Of a DNA stretch of 32,556 nucleotides, positions 14,868 through 22,888 are shown in pieces; within the stretch, counting starts at the first letter, position 1; the number at the start of each line of letters is the position of its first letter. Location: NCBI GenBank assembly GCA_029858565.1, contig JAOUEV010000042.1:1-32556 (forward strand). The letters run 5' to 3'. The notes under the pieces are model-generated. The model was not told the origin of the DNA. It searched no databases and saw only the letters and a list, made by a program, of their open reading frames with translations. The translations under genes were made by a program, and so were the position numbers. This stretch comes from Nitrospirota bacterium (GTDB lineage Bacteria > Nitrospirota > UBA9217).

Positions 14868-15686
14868 TTACTCCTCCTGTTTATCTTTGTTATTGATTTC
14901 AGTCAGAATGAGGTTCACTCTTCCCATTAGAGGTTTATATGATATAAGAGGTAAAAGCCATGATGTTGCATAAAGTATTAATGATAAACTTAAAACTCCG
15001 AGAATAACGTGCAAAGGGAAAGAAGCTTGATGCAAATACAATTTTCTAATATCCTCTACGCCCAAAGCGGAACTATTCAGCATAAAATAATCAAATGAAA
15101 ACCTGGAAAGTATAATGACTAGATTTGCGGTAAACGCAATCCATATATTCCTATAACATTCAAAACCGCGAATTTTACCAGTCGACCAATACTTGATTAA
15201 TATCGTTTTTTGGTATGTATTAATTAGAAAATAAGATCCCAACGAAAACAGAGCATAAACGAATAACTCTAGAAATAAACATATGCTAGATGTAAGCCAA
15301 TATTTTTCCGGACTAAAGGAAGAAAGATATATAGTGATTCCGACAAATGCCGAAAAAATAACTAATGCCATACTCTGAGTAACTATAAAATCTACGACGT
15401 ATACGAACCTAGGAATGCTATCCTCTAAGCTATTAAATTTTTCCTCGATTTTTTTAAGCTTATTTTCGCTTTTTTCCTTTTCATCATCAGTTAGACTAGC
15501 ATCCTTCTGGATCTTCTTATTATCTTCTTTAGCCTTATCAAGCTCTTCATGAGATTGCTCCAGTTCATCGACCAGCTCTTTTACATATGAATACACCAGC
15601 GCTGGCAAAAATGCTGCCAAAGCCATCGCGATAGCCAAAAATTGAAAAGCCATTTGCGACATCAGGCTATTATCCAAATTATCCAC
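14868..15686 (-). CDS. Coiled-coil multi-pass membrane protein, unknown, inside Liv operon
   Basis: 272 residues. One membrane helix lies at about 12-34, then a long charged coiled coil at about 36-90 rich in Glu/Lys (ELVDELEQSHEELDKAKEDNKK), then four more hydrophobic helices at about 97-121, 131-157, 181-197 and 224-250. It ends in a charged tail. I recognise no family. The start is GTG at 15684-15686 with a strong GGGAGG seven bases upstream. The gene lies 10 bases after the polyprenyl-synthase stop and its TAA abuts livH. The order (binding protein, peptide, polyprenyl synthase, this protein, permeases) suggests a membrane partner for the enzyme, the peptide or the transporter. AT-rich like its neighbours. 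Confidence 0.75.
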   Translation of the reverse strand: MDNLDNSLMSQMAFQFLAIAMALAAFLPALVYSYVKELVDELEQSHEELDKAKEDNKKIQKDASLTDDEKEKSENKLKKIEEKFNSLEDSIPRFVYVVDFIVTQSMALVIFSAFVGITIYLSSFSPEKYWLTSSICLFLELFVYALFSLGSYFLINTYQKTILIKYWSTGKIRGFECYRNIWIAFTANLVIILSRFSFDYFMLNSSALGVEDIRKLYLHQASFPLHVILGVLSLSLILYATSWLLPLISYKPLMGRVNLILTEINNKDKQEE

Positions 15687-15696
15687 AAAACCTCCC

Positions 15697-16623
15697 TTAT
15701 TCTGGAATCAATAAAGCGGCAATATCTTTCAATGGTTGTTTGAGACGATCAATCTTCAACTGTTTGACGCTATTAATTGCCTTTAGGCAATAATATTTTG
15801 CTTTTCGCTTGCTATATTGAATTGATCCGATTTCATTTAGAACTGATATAACATCTTTTATATCGTTTTCGGTTACATCTTTTTTGCTATAAACAATCTT
15901 TATCTTATCTACTTGTTTTGCACTCCCAAAACGCAAAGCGTGAATAATCGGCAACCTGACTTTCTTTTCCTTGATATCACCGCCAACCAGTTTTCCCATG
16001 CTTACGGTATCTGAAATGAGATCCACGACGTCATCTTTAATCTGATACGCCATCCCGATATTCAGACCGTAGTTATTAAGGAGATTATATGTCGGCTTAT
16101 TAAAACCATTGATGATTGAACCGATAATCAGAGGGAGTTGAATAAAAGATGCTGTTGTCTTTTGAATCATCCCATAGTAACCTTTTTCAGTAAAACTCCA
16201 TTTATCAACATCTTTGGTTACTCGAATATCCTCCAATTGTCCTAAGCAAACGGTCCTGTAGGTATCTTCAAAAACCAACATGCACTTAATGCGAGTCTTG
16301 CTGTCAATTTCTGGTAGTTTCTCTAATGCTTGTATTGCGGCGATACTCGCTGATGATTTTAACAATTCGGCAATCAGAACCGTTTGTTCCTCACCGAATC
16401 GAGAAAGTAACGAGGGAATACCGTTACGGATAGGAGATTTATCTAAGAAATCATCCATAATTAGCGTGGATGATTTCATCAACTCAAAACACTTTGCCAA
16501 TTCCAAATGATGCTTACTTGTTTTTCTCGGCATGAGCACGCCGTAAAGTGTAGTTATAAGATGAATTTGCTCTTTTTCAAAACTGAGCTGCTCAGCTATC
16601 AACTCATCAACGATAGGCATCAT
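15697..16623 (-). CDS. Polyprenyl-diphosphate-synthase-like enzyme (isoprenoid synthase type I fold)
   Basis: 308 residues. The first aspartate-rich motif DDFLD is at 57-61 in the context LIMDDFLDKSPIRNGIPS. The second, AYQIKDDVVDL (DDVVD at 197-201), is followed by GGDIKEKKVRLPII, the K/R-rich loop of this family. GQLEDI and QKTTAS, which contact substrate, are also present. Typical members condense isopentenyl diphosphate with an allylic diphosphate. ComQ, which prenylates the ComX peptide, is a divergent member of similar length. The start is ATG at 16621-16623, overlapping the peptide gene's TGA. A GTG one codon earlier is the alternative. Its position between a 53-residue peptide gene and transporter genes, not among isoprenoid genes, argues for a dedicated product. 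Confidence 0.85.
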   Translation of the reverse strand: MMPIVDELIAEQLSFEKEQIHLITTLYGVLMPRKTSKHHLELAKCFELMKSSTLIMDDFLDKSPIRNGIPSLLSRFGEEQTVLIAELLKSSASIAAIQALEKLPEIDSKTRIKCMLVFEDTYRTVCLGQLEDIRVTKDVDKWSFTEKGYYGMIQKTTASFIQLPLIIGSIINGFNKPTYNLLNNYGLNIGMAYQIKDDVVDLISDTVSMGKLVGGDIKEKKVRLPIIHALRFGSAKQVDKIKIVYSKKDVTENDIKDVISVLNEIGSIQYSKRKAKYYCLKAINSVKQLKIDRLKQPLKDIAALLIPE

Positions 16624-16784
16624 CACTTTTTTCTATTTTTAAGAAAACTTCCTGTTCCTTTCAGTAGTTTTTTAACATCCCCGACGTTAAATGCTGCTTT
16701 TGAATAACCATTCTGCGCTACTGTGGTCAGCGACGCCGGCAAACCATTCTTCTTAATTCTTTCGTCAGGTGGAAACTGTCCCAT
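16623..16784 (-). CDS. 53-residue peptide, possible precursor peptide
   Basis: A short gene with an excellent ribosome binding site (GAGGAGGGATATT then ATG at 16782-16784). It stops in TGATG overlap with the polyprenyl-synthase start, so translation of the two is coupled. It begins 12 bases after the binding-protein stop. The peptide starts MGQFPPDERIKKNGLPAS, has a central AQNGYSKAAFNVGDV, and ends in a basic tail KKLLKGTGSFLKNRKK. It has no Cys and no Trp, one Tyr, and a net positive charge. There is no signal peptide and no membrane helix. The coupling to a prenyl-transferring fold suggests a modified peptide, but lack of Trp/Cys excludes the known ComX-type and CaaX-type prenylation. It could also be a small regulatory or structural subunit. 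Confidence 0.65.
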   Translation of the reverse strand: MGQFPPDERIKKNGLPASLTTVAQNGYSKAAFNVGDVKKLLKGTGSFLKNRKK

Positions 16785-16796
16785 AATATCCCTCCT

Positions 16797-17909
16797 CTAA
16801 TGTTTCAATAATTTAACTTCTATAGGCTTATGGACATCGCCATTCTTATCAAATTCAATTAAACCTGAAGCCCCATCATGTTTTTTGATATTCATTAAGC
16901 TTTTTCCGATACTTTCACCGTCGAGACCGCCGCCCATTTCAACAGCCTTTTTAAAAAGCATAACGGCATCATACCCCACATCTGCTAATGCAGGAGGCGC
17001 TTTCTTATATTTCAAGAGGAACTTATCCTTAAAATTCTTCGTTGATAACGTATCCGAAATAAATGGTACTGGATAGTATAATTCATAGTTATTCTTCTTT
17101 ATAACATCTGTCACGGTACCATCCAGCATCACTGTCGTCCCAAGCCAAATCCCTTTATATCTCATTTCCTTTGCCTGCTGAATAATTTTCACGCAATCCT
17201 TTGAATAACCAACGAGATAAATTGCCTCAGGCTTGTTAGAAAGTAATTTTGCTAATTGCGTGCGGTACTCAGGCGAACCCTGCTCAAAAGATTCAACATT
17301 TGCGGGTTTGAGGCCTCTCTCACTTAACTGAGATCGGAACACTTCTGATAGTCCAAGACCATAATCGTTATTTGCATATAAAACTCCGATATTTTTCAAC
17401 TTCAACTTATCGACGGCATATCTTGCTAATTCTTCGCCTTCTAAGGAGTCTGAATTCCATATTCTAAAAATATACTCACCTGCCTGAGAAATCTTAGGTG
17501 CTGTGGAGCCTGTAGACAATAAAACCACTTTGTTTTTCTCAGCTATTGGAGCCAGCGCCAGAGTCACCGAACTGATGCTATCATCTACCACATATGAAAC
17601 ATGATTAACATTGATGAGTTTATTAAGCGCTGAAACCGCATTTCGGGGATCGGCTTGTGTGTCTTCATAAACTATTCTGATCTTCTTGCCATCTAATCCT
17701 GACTGATTGATCTCACTTACAGCCAGTTCCATGCCTTCACGTGTGTTTATTCCTGCTATTGCAGCGTCGCCCGTCAATGGTAATACTGCCCCTATCTTTA
17801 TTTCTTTTTCATCCTTCTTCACACACCCCAAAGAAAAGACGACCAAAGCAGCCATGAGAATCAGGATTAGCTTGCGTAGTGATGTAAACATATTCTTGGA
17901 TATTTTCAT
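16797..17909 (-). CDS. Periplasmic substrate-binding lipoprotein of Liv-type ABC transporter
   Basis: 370 residues. It has a lipoprotein signal peptide with a hydrophobic core LILILMAALVVFSLG and lipobox ending in Cys29 (FSLGC), so it is anchored to a membrane lipid. The mature part is a type I periplasmic binding fold (Peripla_BP_6): EIKIGAVLPLTGDAAIAG, GMELAVSEIN, YEDTQADPRNAVSALNKLI, LLSTGSTAPKIS, GVLYANNDYGLGL and YDAVMLFKKAVE. These are the standard landmarks of the LivJ/LivK family. The ATG has GGAGG nine bases upstream. It is the first gene of the nine-gene operon. Family ligands include branched-chain amino acids, amides, urea and small peptides, and the ligand here cannot be read from sequence. 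Confidence 0.92.
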   Translation of the reverse strand: MKISKNMFTSLRKLILILMAALVVFSLGCVKKDEKEIKIGAVLPLTGDAAIAGINTREGMELAVSEINQSGLDGKKIRIVYEDTQADPRNAVSALNKLINVNHVSYVVDDSISSVTLALAPIAEKNKVVLLSTGSTAPKISQAGEYIFRIWNSDSLEGEELARYAVDKLKLKNIGVLYANNDYGLGLSEVFRSQLSERGLKPANVESFEQGSPEYRTQLAKLLSNKPEAIYLVGYSKDCVKIIQQAKEMRYKGIWLGTTVMLDGTVTDVIKKNNYELYYPVPFISDTLSTKNFKDKFLLKYKKAPPALADVGYDAVMLFKKAVEMGGGLDGESIGKSLMNIKKHDGASGLIEFDKNGDVHKPIEVKLLKH

Positions 17910-17982
17910 GGCCCATTCCTCCTACAATCTATTTGTCAAGCAAGTTGCAGCGCCTGCTTTTTCTCGTCAGTCATCTTGTCGC

Positions 17983-18417
17983 TTACGAATTCTCTTTTTT
18001 CAACGCTCGGAGTATTCTTCGTATACAACCTTCTTTGTTGCTCTTCAATTGATGCTGCCAAATGCGTATGACTTTCCAATCTCGTGCTCGAAGTTTTCTG
18101 ATATTTTGACGATCACGTCTTCTATTTTCTGTCAGTTTCTTTCGCCAGAACGCAGTTAATTTGTGTTCCCACGCTGGCAACCTCCATCCATGCCAAAAAT
18201 CACCATCCACGAACACCGCGAGCTGCTGCTTCATAAACACGATGTCCGGGCTGCCTGGCAGAGATCGAACATGCCGCTGAAATTTGTAGCCGCGTGACCG
18301 AAGCTCTTTTTGAACGATTATTTCAATAGAACCATCTTTGAGTTTTACGCTCTTCATCGCACGCGAGCGTTGCTCCGGCGTTAAGTGGTCTCGATCGCGA
18401 TATTTCCATTCCTTCAT
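17983..18417 (-). CDS. Vsr-type (very short patch repair) endonuclease
   Basis: 144 residues. The Vsr landmarks are present in order: TPEQRSRAMKSVKLKD, RGYKFQRHV, LPGSPDIVF (Asp58 corresponds to the catalytic metal-binding Asp), VFVDGDFWHGW, FWRKKLTENRRRD, and WKVIRIWQHQL. The family nicks DNA 5' of the T in T:G mismatches made by deamination of 5-methylcytosine, which matches the adjacent cytosine methyltransferase. The cysteines that bind structural zinc in E. coli Vsr are missing: GDFWHGW in place of GCFWH...C, and WQHQL in place of WECxL. It overlaps the GHKL-ATPase gene by ATGA, so the two are translationally coupled. Confidence 0.9.
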   Translation of the reverse strand: MKEWKYRDRDHLTPEQRSRAMKSVKLKDGSIEIIVQKELRSRGYKFQRHVRSLPGSPDIVFMKQQLAVFVDGDFWHGWRLPAWEHKLTAFWRKKLTENRRRDRQNIRKLRARDWKVIRIWQHQLKSNKEGCIRRILRALKKENS

Positions 18418-20375
18418 ATTTGATTGACGAGTTGTTGTATGCGTGAAATTTTCTGATTTTTATCGAGATAATCCGCGTAACTTTCCCGCGTCTGCCTGAT
18501 CAACTGCTCATAAGTGATATATCTGGCTCCCAAGACTTCCAACATTCTGCGGTTGTTATCATCGTAATCAGTCGGCTCGGGACGGTCTCCTAATATGCAA
18601 ATAGTCTCGATGCTGTGTCGCTTTACATCCGGATAAGCTTTGGCGAGACACTTTTCCAGGGCGGTCATGTACTTTCGAACTTGCGCTGTCAACTCTTCGA
18701 TCTGCACTTTTCTGTCGTATTTCTTAAGTTCTAAGATGATGTGTTTTCCAGCGGCGGTCCTATAACGAATGTCGATTCGACCACGCTTCTCTTCCTTCGT
18801 CAAGCCTGCATCCAACTTCTTCCAATCTTTTGTAACAGCCTCTTCCATTCGTTTGTCGGTCGACGCGCGCTCCCACGAGGGATCTAATAGCCACAAATGA
18901 GCGAAGATATAATCACGTATTACGGTCTCACGTTCTTTTGGTGCGATTTTCTCGAATTTCTGTAAAACGGCGACGCGCGTTTTCGTGATATGCCAGTAAT
19001 GCGCAGCTTCCAATTCGTCGATATCTTTGAAAATCTCTATTAAGCGTTGCAAATCCTCGTGACTCTCGAATTTGTCGAGTACGTCGAGATTGTCTTTTGC
19101 AGCCAGCGTCTCGAAGGCTAGAATGCCGTGCTGATAGAGCGTTTTTCGGAATTCCTGATCTTGAACTGGGAAAGACGCGATTTTTCCGAGTAGCTTCTTC
19201 GCAAATTTCTTATGACGTGGATTGAGGGTCTTGAACCACTCGTCGATCGCGGGGTTCTTGAGCGCCTCAGCGCCCTTATCCTCGTTCCGCCAATCCGTCC
19301 ATACATTCCCAATATGGTTGAGAATCATGTCCTTCACGAACGTCTTCAGTTGCCGGTACCGAGAGTCGCTTTCCTTGACGCTTTGACGGTCGCTCGTCGC
19401 GATATCCGCAAGATCATCACGATCCAAAAAATCCGCTCGTAATTCGCCGATCAGATACTTGCTGAATACCCGGCCCTCCTTGAGATCAGGCAGGATGTTT
19501 TCATGTATGACTTTACCGCGAGCGAGGATCACGATGCCGTTGTTTACTTCTTCGAGATTCTTGTGCTCGGCCATCGTCCCGACCCACCCAGATACCTCGT
19601 ACGCGTGCGTCCCGTCGACAGTTCCCGATAACGTTTCGTGCCTTAGCGTTTTTCCTTGCTTGAGGTACGTTTCGTTTTTTTCGCCAACGAACCAAATATA
19701 TTCGAGCTTACCGAAATAATCGCGGTCCTCGACGGTGATAGATTTATCGTTGATGCGAACGTTAAAACCAGTGCTTTTCCCTATGACGCTGAAACGCCGC
19801 GCAAGCCGTCTGCGTAGAAAAGACTCCGTAACATTCGCGTCGATCTTCAGGTCACGAAGCGTTAGGAGCGTACCCTTCTTGATTTTGATCCGATTTTCCG
19901 GCAGTGGATCGGGTTTGTATTCAGGCTGCCTGCCAGGCTGTTGTTTTCTGATCTCCGATTCAATGTCCGTGGCGCTCATGACGAAACCATTGCGCTCGAC
20001 GATTTTCCCGTGCTTGTCGAGCTTCACGCTATGAACTTCGATGGTATTTGCGATGGAGAAGAGGGCGAGTTTGCCGATTCCTTTTCGCCCCATCGGGAGA
20101 CGGCCTTTCGGTATCTGGGCATTTTTGTCTTCACGCTTCCGGTACCCGACTTTCAAAAAACGGTCGTTGATTTCCGCTTCAGTCATGCCCCAGCCGTCGT
20201 CCGAGACGGTTATAGTCGCGCTCGCAGTGTCGATGTTTATATCGACCACTTTGGCGTCGGCGTCCCATGCATTGGCAACAACTTCGGATAACACCGCTGG
20301 AATGTTGCTGTAAAGTCCGATGCCGAGATGTTCGAGCGTGGCGAGGTCTATGGTTAGCCTATATTCTTTTTTCAT
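18414..20375 (-). CDS. GHKL ATPase (MutL/MORC/HSP90-like) fused to PD-(D/E)XK-like domain
   Basis: 653 residues from the ATG at 20373-20375. An earlier start at 20396 would add seven residues. The ATP-binding Bergerat fold is at the N-terminus: Glu31 and Asn35 in SEVVANAWDADA, the DDGWGM motif at 59-64, and GRKGIGK at 96-102. The C-terminal region contains RGRIDIRYRT...KHIILELKKYD, with Asp535, Glu549 and Lys551 spaced as in PD-(D/E)XK nucleases. MutL/MORC-like ATPases next to cytosine methyltransferases and Vsr proteins are a known arrangement in restriction-modification-type loci. It probably is the ATP-dependent, DNA-cleaving or sensing component. Its start overlaps the methyltransferase by 17 bases and its stop overlaps vsr. 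Confidence 0.88.
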   Translation of the reverse strand: MKKEYRLTIDLATLEHLGIGLYSNIPAVLSEVVANAWDADAKVVDINIDTASATITVSDDGWGMTEAEINDRFLKVGYRKREDKNAQIPKGRLPMGRKGIGKLALFSIANTIEVHSVKLDKHGKIVERNGFVMSATDIESEIRKQQPGRQPEYKPDPLPENRIKIKKGTLLTLRDLKIDANVTESFLRRRLARRFSVIGKSTGFNVRINDKSITVEDRDYFGKLEYIWFVGEKNETYLKQGKTLRHETLSGTVDGTHAYEVSGWVGTMAEHKNLEEVNNGIVILARGKVIHENILPDLKEGRVFSKYLIGELRADFLDRDDLADIATSDRQSVKESDSRYRQLKTFVKDMILNHIGNVWTDWRNEDKGAEALKNPAIDEWFKTLNPRHKKFAKKLLGKIASFPVQDQEFRKTLYQHGILAFETLAAKDNLDVLDKFESHEDLQRLIEIFKDIDELEAAHYWHITKTRVAVLQKFEKIAPKERETVIRDYIFAHLWLLDPSWERASTDKRMEEAVTKDWKKLDAGLTKEEKRGRIDIRYRTAAGKHIILELKKYDRKVQIEELTAQVRKYMTALEKCLAKAYPDVKRHSIETICILGDRPEPTDYDDNNRRMLEVLGARYITYEQLIRQTRESYADYLDKNQKISRIQQLVNQI

Positions 20376-21447
20376 CGCTACACTCGGCCTCCACATGTCG
20401 CTTGATGGATTTGCCTACCACTGCACCTAGCCGGACGGGGACCGCATTGCCGATCATTCTACCAATCGTTTTAAAACTGATGTCTTCACCGCGCCGGACG
20501 AATTCGTAGCTTCGCGGGAACGACTGGAGTATCGCGCCCTCGCGCAGTGATATCGCTCGGTTTTGTTCAGGATGCCCAAATCTACCGTTGCCGAAACCGA
20601 AGAACTGTGTCGTGATCGTCGGGGCAGGCTCGTCCCATTTCATCCGGCCATAGACGCTTGGATAGGTTCTACCCTTCTTCTTGCGATGACATTTCGCGAC
20701 AAGCTCTTTGGGCCAATCTCGCCATGTGCCGCCTGGCTGCGAGTTACGAATTCGGCTTAGGTTCGTATCCGACAATGCGCTGCTGCGATGGAGTGGATCG
20801 GCCTGGCATGTTTCGCCGGCCTGGAGTCTAGGTAGATGATCAATCACGTCTTTGACGACGGCATATTTCTCTGGGTTGTGTGTGGGTGGGATGATCTGAA
20901 TGGGGCCGAGCAACGACGCGAACAAGACGAGCCGTGTCCGATGCTGAGGGATGCCATAGTCCGGGCAGAAAACTTCGTGCGTTGATACGTAATACCCGAG
21001 ATCTCGCAGCATCGCGAGAAATTCATCGTATATGGAATGCCGCTGTAACTGCGGTACATTCTCCATACTCACGACATGAGGCTTCAATTCACCGACCAGT
21101 CTTCCAAAATGTGCAAGGAGACCCCATTTCTCATCAGCTACAGTTTTAAGACCCTGAGTGTACTTAGAAAAAGGCTGACACGGTGCGCAACCGACGAGAA
21201 CGCACACAGCATCTGCCGGATAAAATGCCTTGAGTTGTTTCCCGCTGATATCAGTGACGCTTTTTTTCTTAAAGATTGCCGGTCGGTTGTTTTTTTCATA
21301 AGGATAGCGGCATGCCTCGTCTATGTCGAAACCTGCGACGACTCGAATGCCGGAGTCGAGCAGGCCACGTGTCAGTCCACCTGCGCCGCAAAATAAATCT
21401 GCGGCGACAATATTTCGATTGTCCAACTTAGGCTGTTGCATCTTCAT
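20359..21447 (-). CDS. DNA (cytosine-5-)-methyltransferase
   Basis: 362 residues with all key motifs: I (DLFCGAGGL, 17-25), IV with catalytic Cys90 (CAPCQPF), VI (ENV, 129-131), VIII (QHRTR, 168-172), a target-recognition region at about 190-275, and X (GNAVP, 333-337). It transfers a methyl group from S-adenosylmethionine to C5 of cytosine in a specific DNA sequence. The recognition site is not predictable by eye. It lacks an obvious strong ribosome binding site. It sits 100 bases after the ParB-like gene and overlaps the GHKL ATPase, so the four genes 22663-17983 are probably one operon. Confidence 0.96.
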   Translation of the reverse strand: MKMQQPKLDNRNIVAADLFCGAGGLTRGLLDSGIRVVAGFDIDEACRYPYEKNNRPAIFKKKSVTDISGKQLKAFYPADAVCVLVGCAPCQPFSKYTQGLKTVADEKWGLLAHFGRLVGELKPHVVSMENVPQLQRHSIYDEFLAMLRDLGYYVSTHEVFCPDYGIPQHRTRLVLFASLLGPIQIIPPTHNPEKYAVVKDVIDHLPRLQAGETCQADPLHRSSALSDTNLSRIRNSQPGGTWRDWPKELVAKCHRKKKGRTYPSVYGRMKWDEPAPTITTQFFGFGNGRFGHPEQNRAISLREGAILQSFPRSYEFVRRGEDISFKTIGRMIGNAVPVRLGAVVGKSIKRHVEAECSDEKRI

Positions 21448-21547
21448 AGCAGGATAGGTGAGTTTAATTTAGCGAAAAATGCAATCCTTCGGTAGCCATG
21501 GTTCATAAAGAGAATGAGACGCGGAGCGTTACATGCTTCTCGCATGC

Positions 21548-22663
21548 TCATGCCCGCGTCTTCTGGTACATTTCATCCGATATACTCTTGGCGATATCGA
21601 GCATGCCGTACATCATGCCGCACGTATCCGTGTCGCCTGCGAACCCCGTTGTGACTGTTGCTTTTGCAGCTTGGAGAGCACATTTTACCTGAATCAACGC
21701 TTCCTGAAAACGCCTCGCGTCACCCAAACTGATCTCGTGCGCCCGTTGCAGGCTTATGCCTGATCTGAGGGCATAGAGTGCCTGCTTGTTGCCGATAACT
21801 CGCTTGAGATAGCCCAAATGGGGATTTTGCTTCTCGACGACAGGCGATTTGGCTTCCGACTTGCTGCCGAATAGCCATACCATGAGTTCCTGAAGTTGCG
21901 GCAGGTGACTCTTGGGAACAGGGTCATCTTGTAATGACCGTTCAGGGTCGATATTCAGGAACTTCTGGAATTCCTTCTCAGCGGCCGCGGTATAAAGATG
22001 TGAAAAATGAAAACGGTTGGCGATCCGATCGTCCCGATCAAAATCTGTCTTCTTCTCCGCCTGCTCAAGCAAGACGAAACCACGATAGATTCGCGTGACC
22101 GTGCTGTGTTGGTCGCCGATCTTACGGGCTATCTCATCGAGTGGGATGTCCCATTCCCTGCGAACTTTGGCAATATAGGCTGCCTTGCTGAACGAATCCC
22201 ATTCTTTCGGGCCATTTACGTGGCGGAAGCCGAAGTACTCCCATAGTGACTTTTTGTCCGGATAGACCGAAACCGGCAATTGTTCCAGGTCCTTGCGCCG
22301 TTGAGCGCTGATTTTAGGAAGGTCTGTCGCTTTTACAGCACGACGCAGGTCCGCGTCTATCAGTAATTTAACTACTGCAAGGCGACGATTTCCTTCGACA
22401 ACGATATATTTCTGTTTCTTTTCGTCCTTCTCAAGTGGATGCTTTGGAACGACAAAGAGCGGTTCCTCTTCAAAATATCCGTTCGCCTCGATAGATAAAG
22501 CAACCTCGCTGACGGCCATTTCATCCCAGAGAACTTGAACAAGAGCATCTTGTGATTGTTTGTCACCGATTGCGCTGAGGCGCGGATTATCCTCATCGAA
22601 CAAAAGTCGATCTACGTCGATGGATTTTATTACTAGTTGCTTATGTTCGTATTTTAATGCCAT
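21548..22663 (-). CDS. ParB/Srx-fold N-terminal domain protein with HTH (defence-cluster member)
   Basis: 371 residues. The N-terminal ParB-like domain carries IDVDRLLFDEDNPR and the conserved box IVVEGNRRLAVVKLL (GNRR at 91-94), the nucleotide/phosphate-binding signature of the ParB/sulfiredoxin fold. A helical region around DIPLDEIARKIGDQHSTVTRIYRGFVLL (about 175-200) is a ParB-type helix-turn-helix. The C-terminal 120 residues are unassigned. Chromosomal ParB proteins bind parS and CTP. Isolated versions such as this, beside a methyltransferase and Vsr, are common in defence and mobile loci and may act as nuclease or DNA-binding specificity factors. There is no ParA partner here. Confidence 0.85.
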   Translation of the reverse strand: MALKYEHKQLVIKSIDVDRLLFDEDNPRLSAIGDKQSQDALVQVLWDEMAVSEVALSIEANGYFEEEPLFVVPKHPLEKDEKKQKYIVVEGNRRLAVVKLLIDADLRRAVKATDLPKISAQRRKDLEQLPVSVYPDKKSLWEYFGFRHVNGPKEWDSFSKAAYIAKVRREWDIPLDEIARKIGDQHSTVTRIYRGFVLLEQAEKKTDFDRDDRIANRFHFSHLYTAAAEKEFQKFLNIDPERSLQDDPVPKSHLPQLQELMVWLFGSKSEAKSPVVEKQNPHLGYLKRVIGNKQALYALRSGISLQRAHEISLGDARRFQEALIQVKCALQAAKATVTTGFAGDTDTCGMMYGMLDIAKSISDEMYQKTRA

Positions 22664-22888
22664 TGTTTTGTCTCCAGGTCATTATATGCGAACGCGGCCC
22701 AATTTAAGACGTAGTGAACACGTTGATACTTGACGTCTCGAATCTTCATGCCGTTTTATTGCTTTCATCTGATTTTTCCCTTGAATCAGTCCTGATTTTA
22801 GACTATTTTGCGATGTACCGCAAGCGGGAATTTCCATAACAGAAGAGTTAGCAATGCATTCCAATGCTTTTAAAATGGTACGCTCAAA

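Noticed and set aside
15697-16784. A true ComQ-ComX quorum-sensing pair
   Set aside because: The peptide has no Trp acceptor, precedes rather than follows the enzyme gene, and no ComP/ComA two-component genes are nearby. Only an analogy is kept.
17933-17938. TTGACA as -35 of the binding-lipoprotein gene
   Set aside because: At 16-18 bases downstream the region is the ribosome binding site and start codon, leaving no acceptable -10 element.
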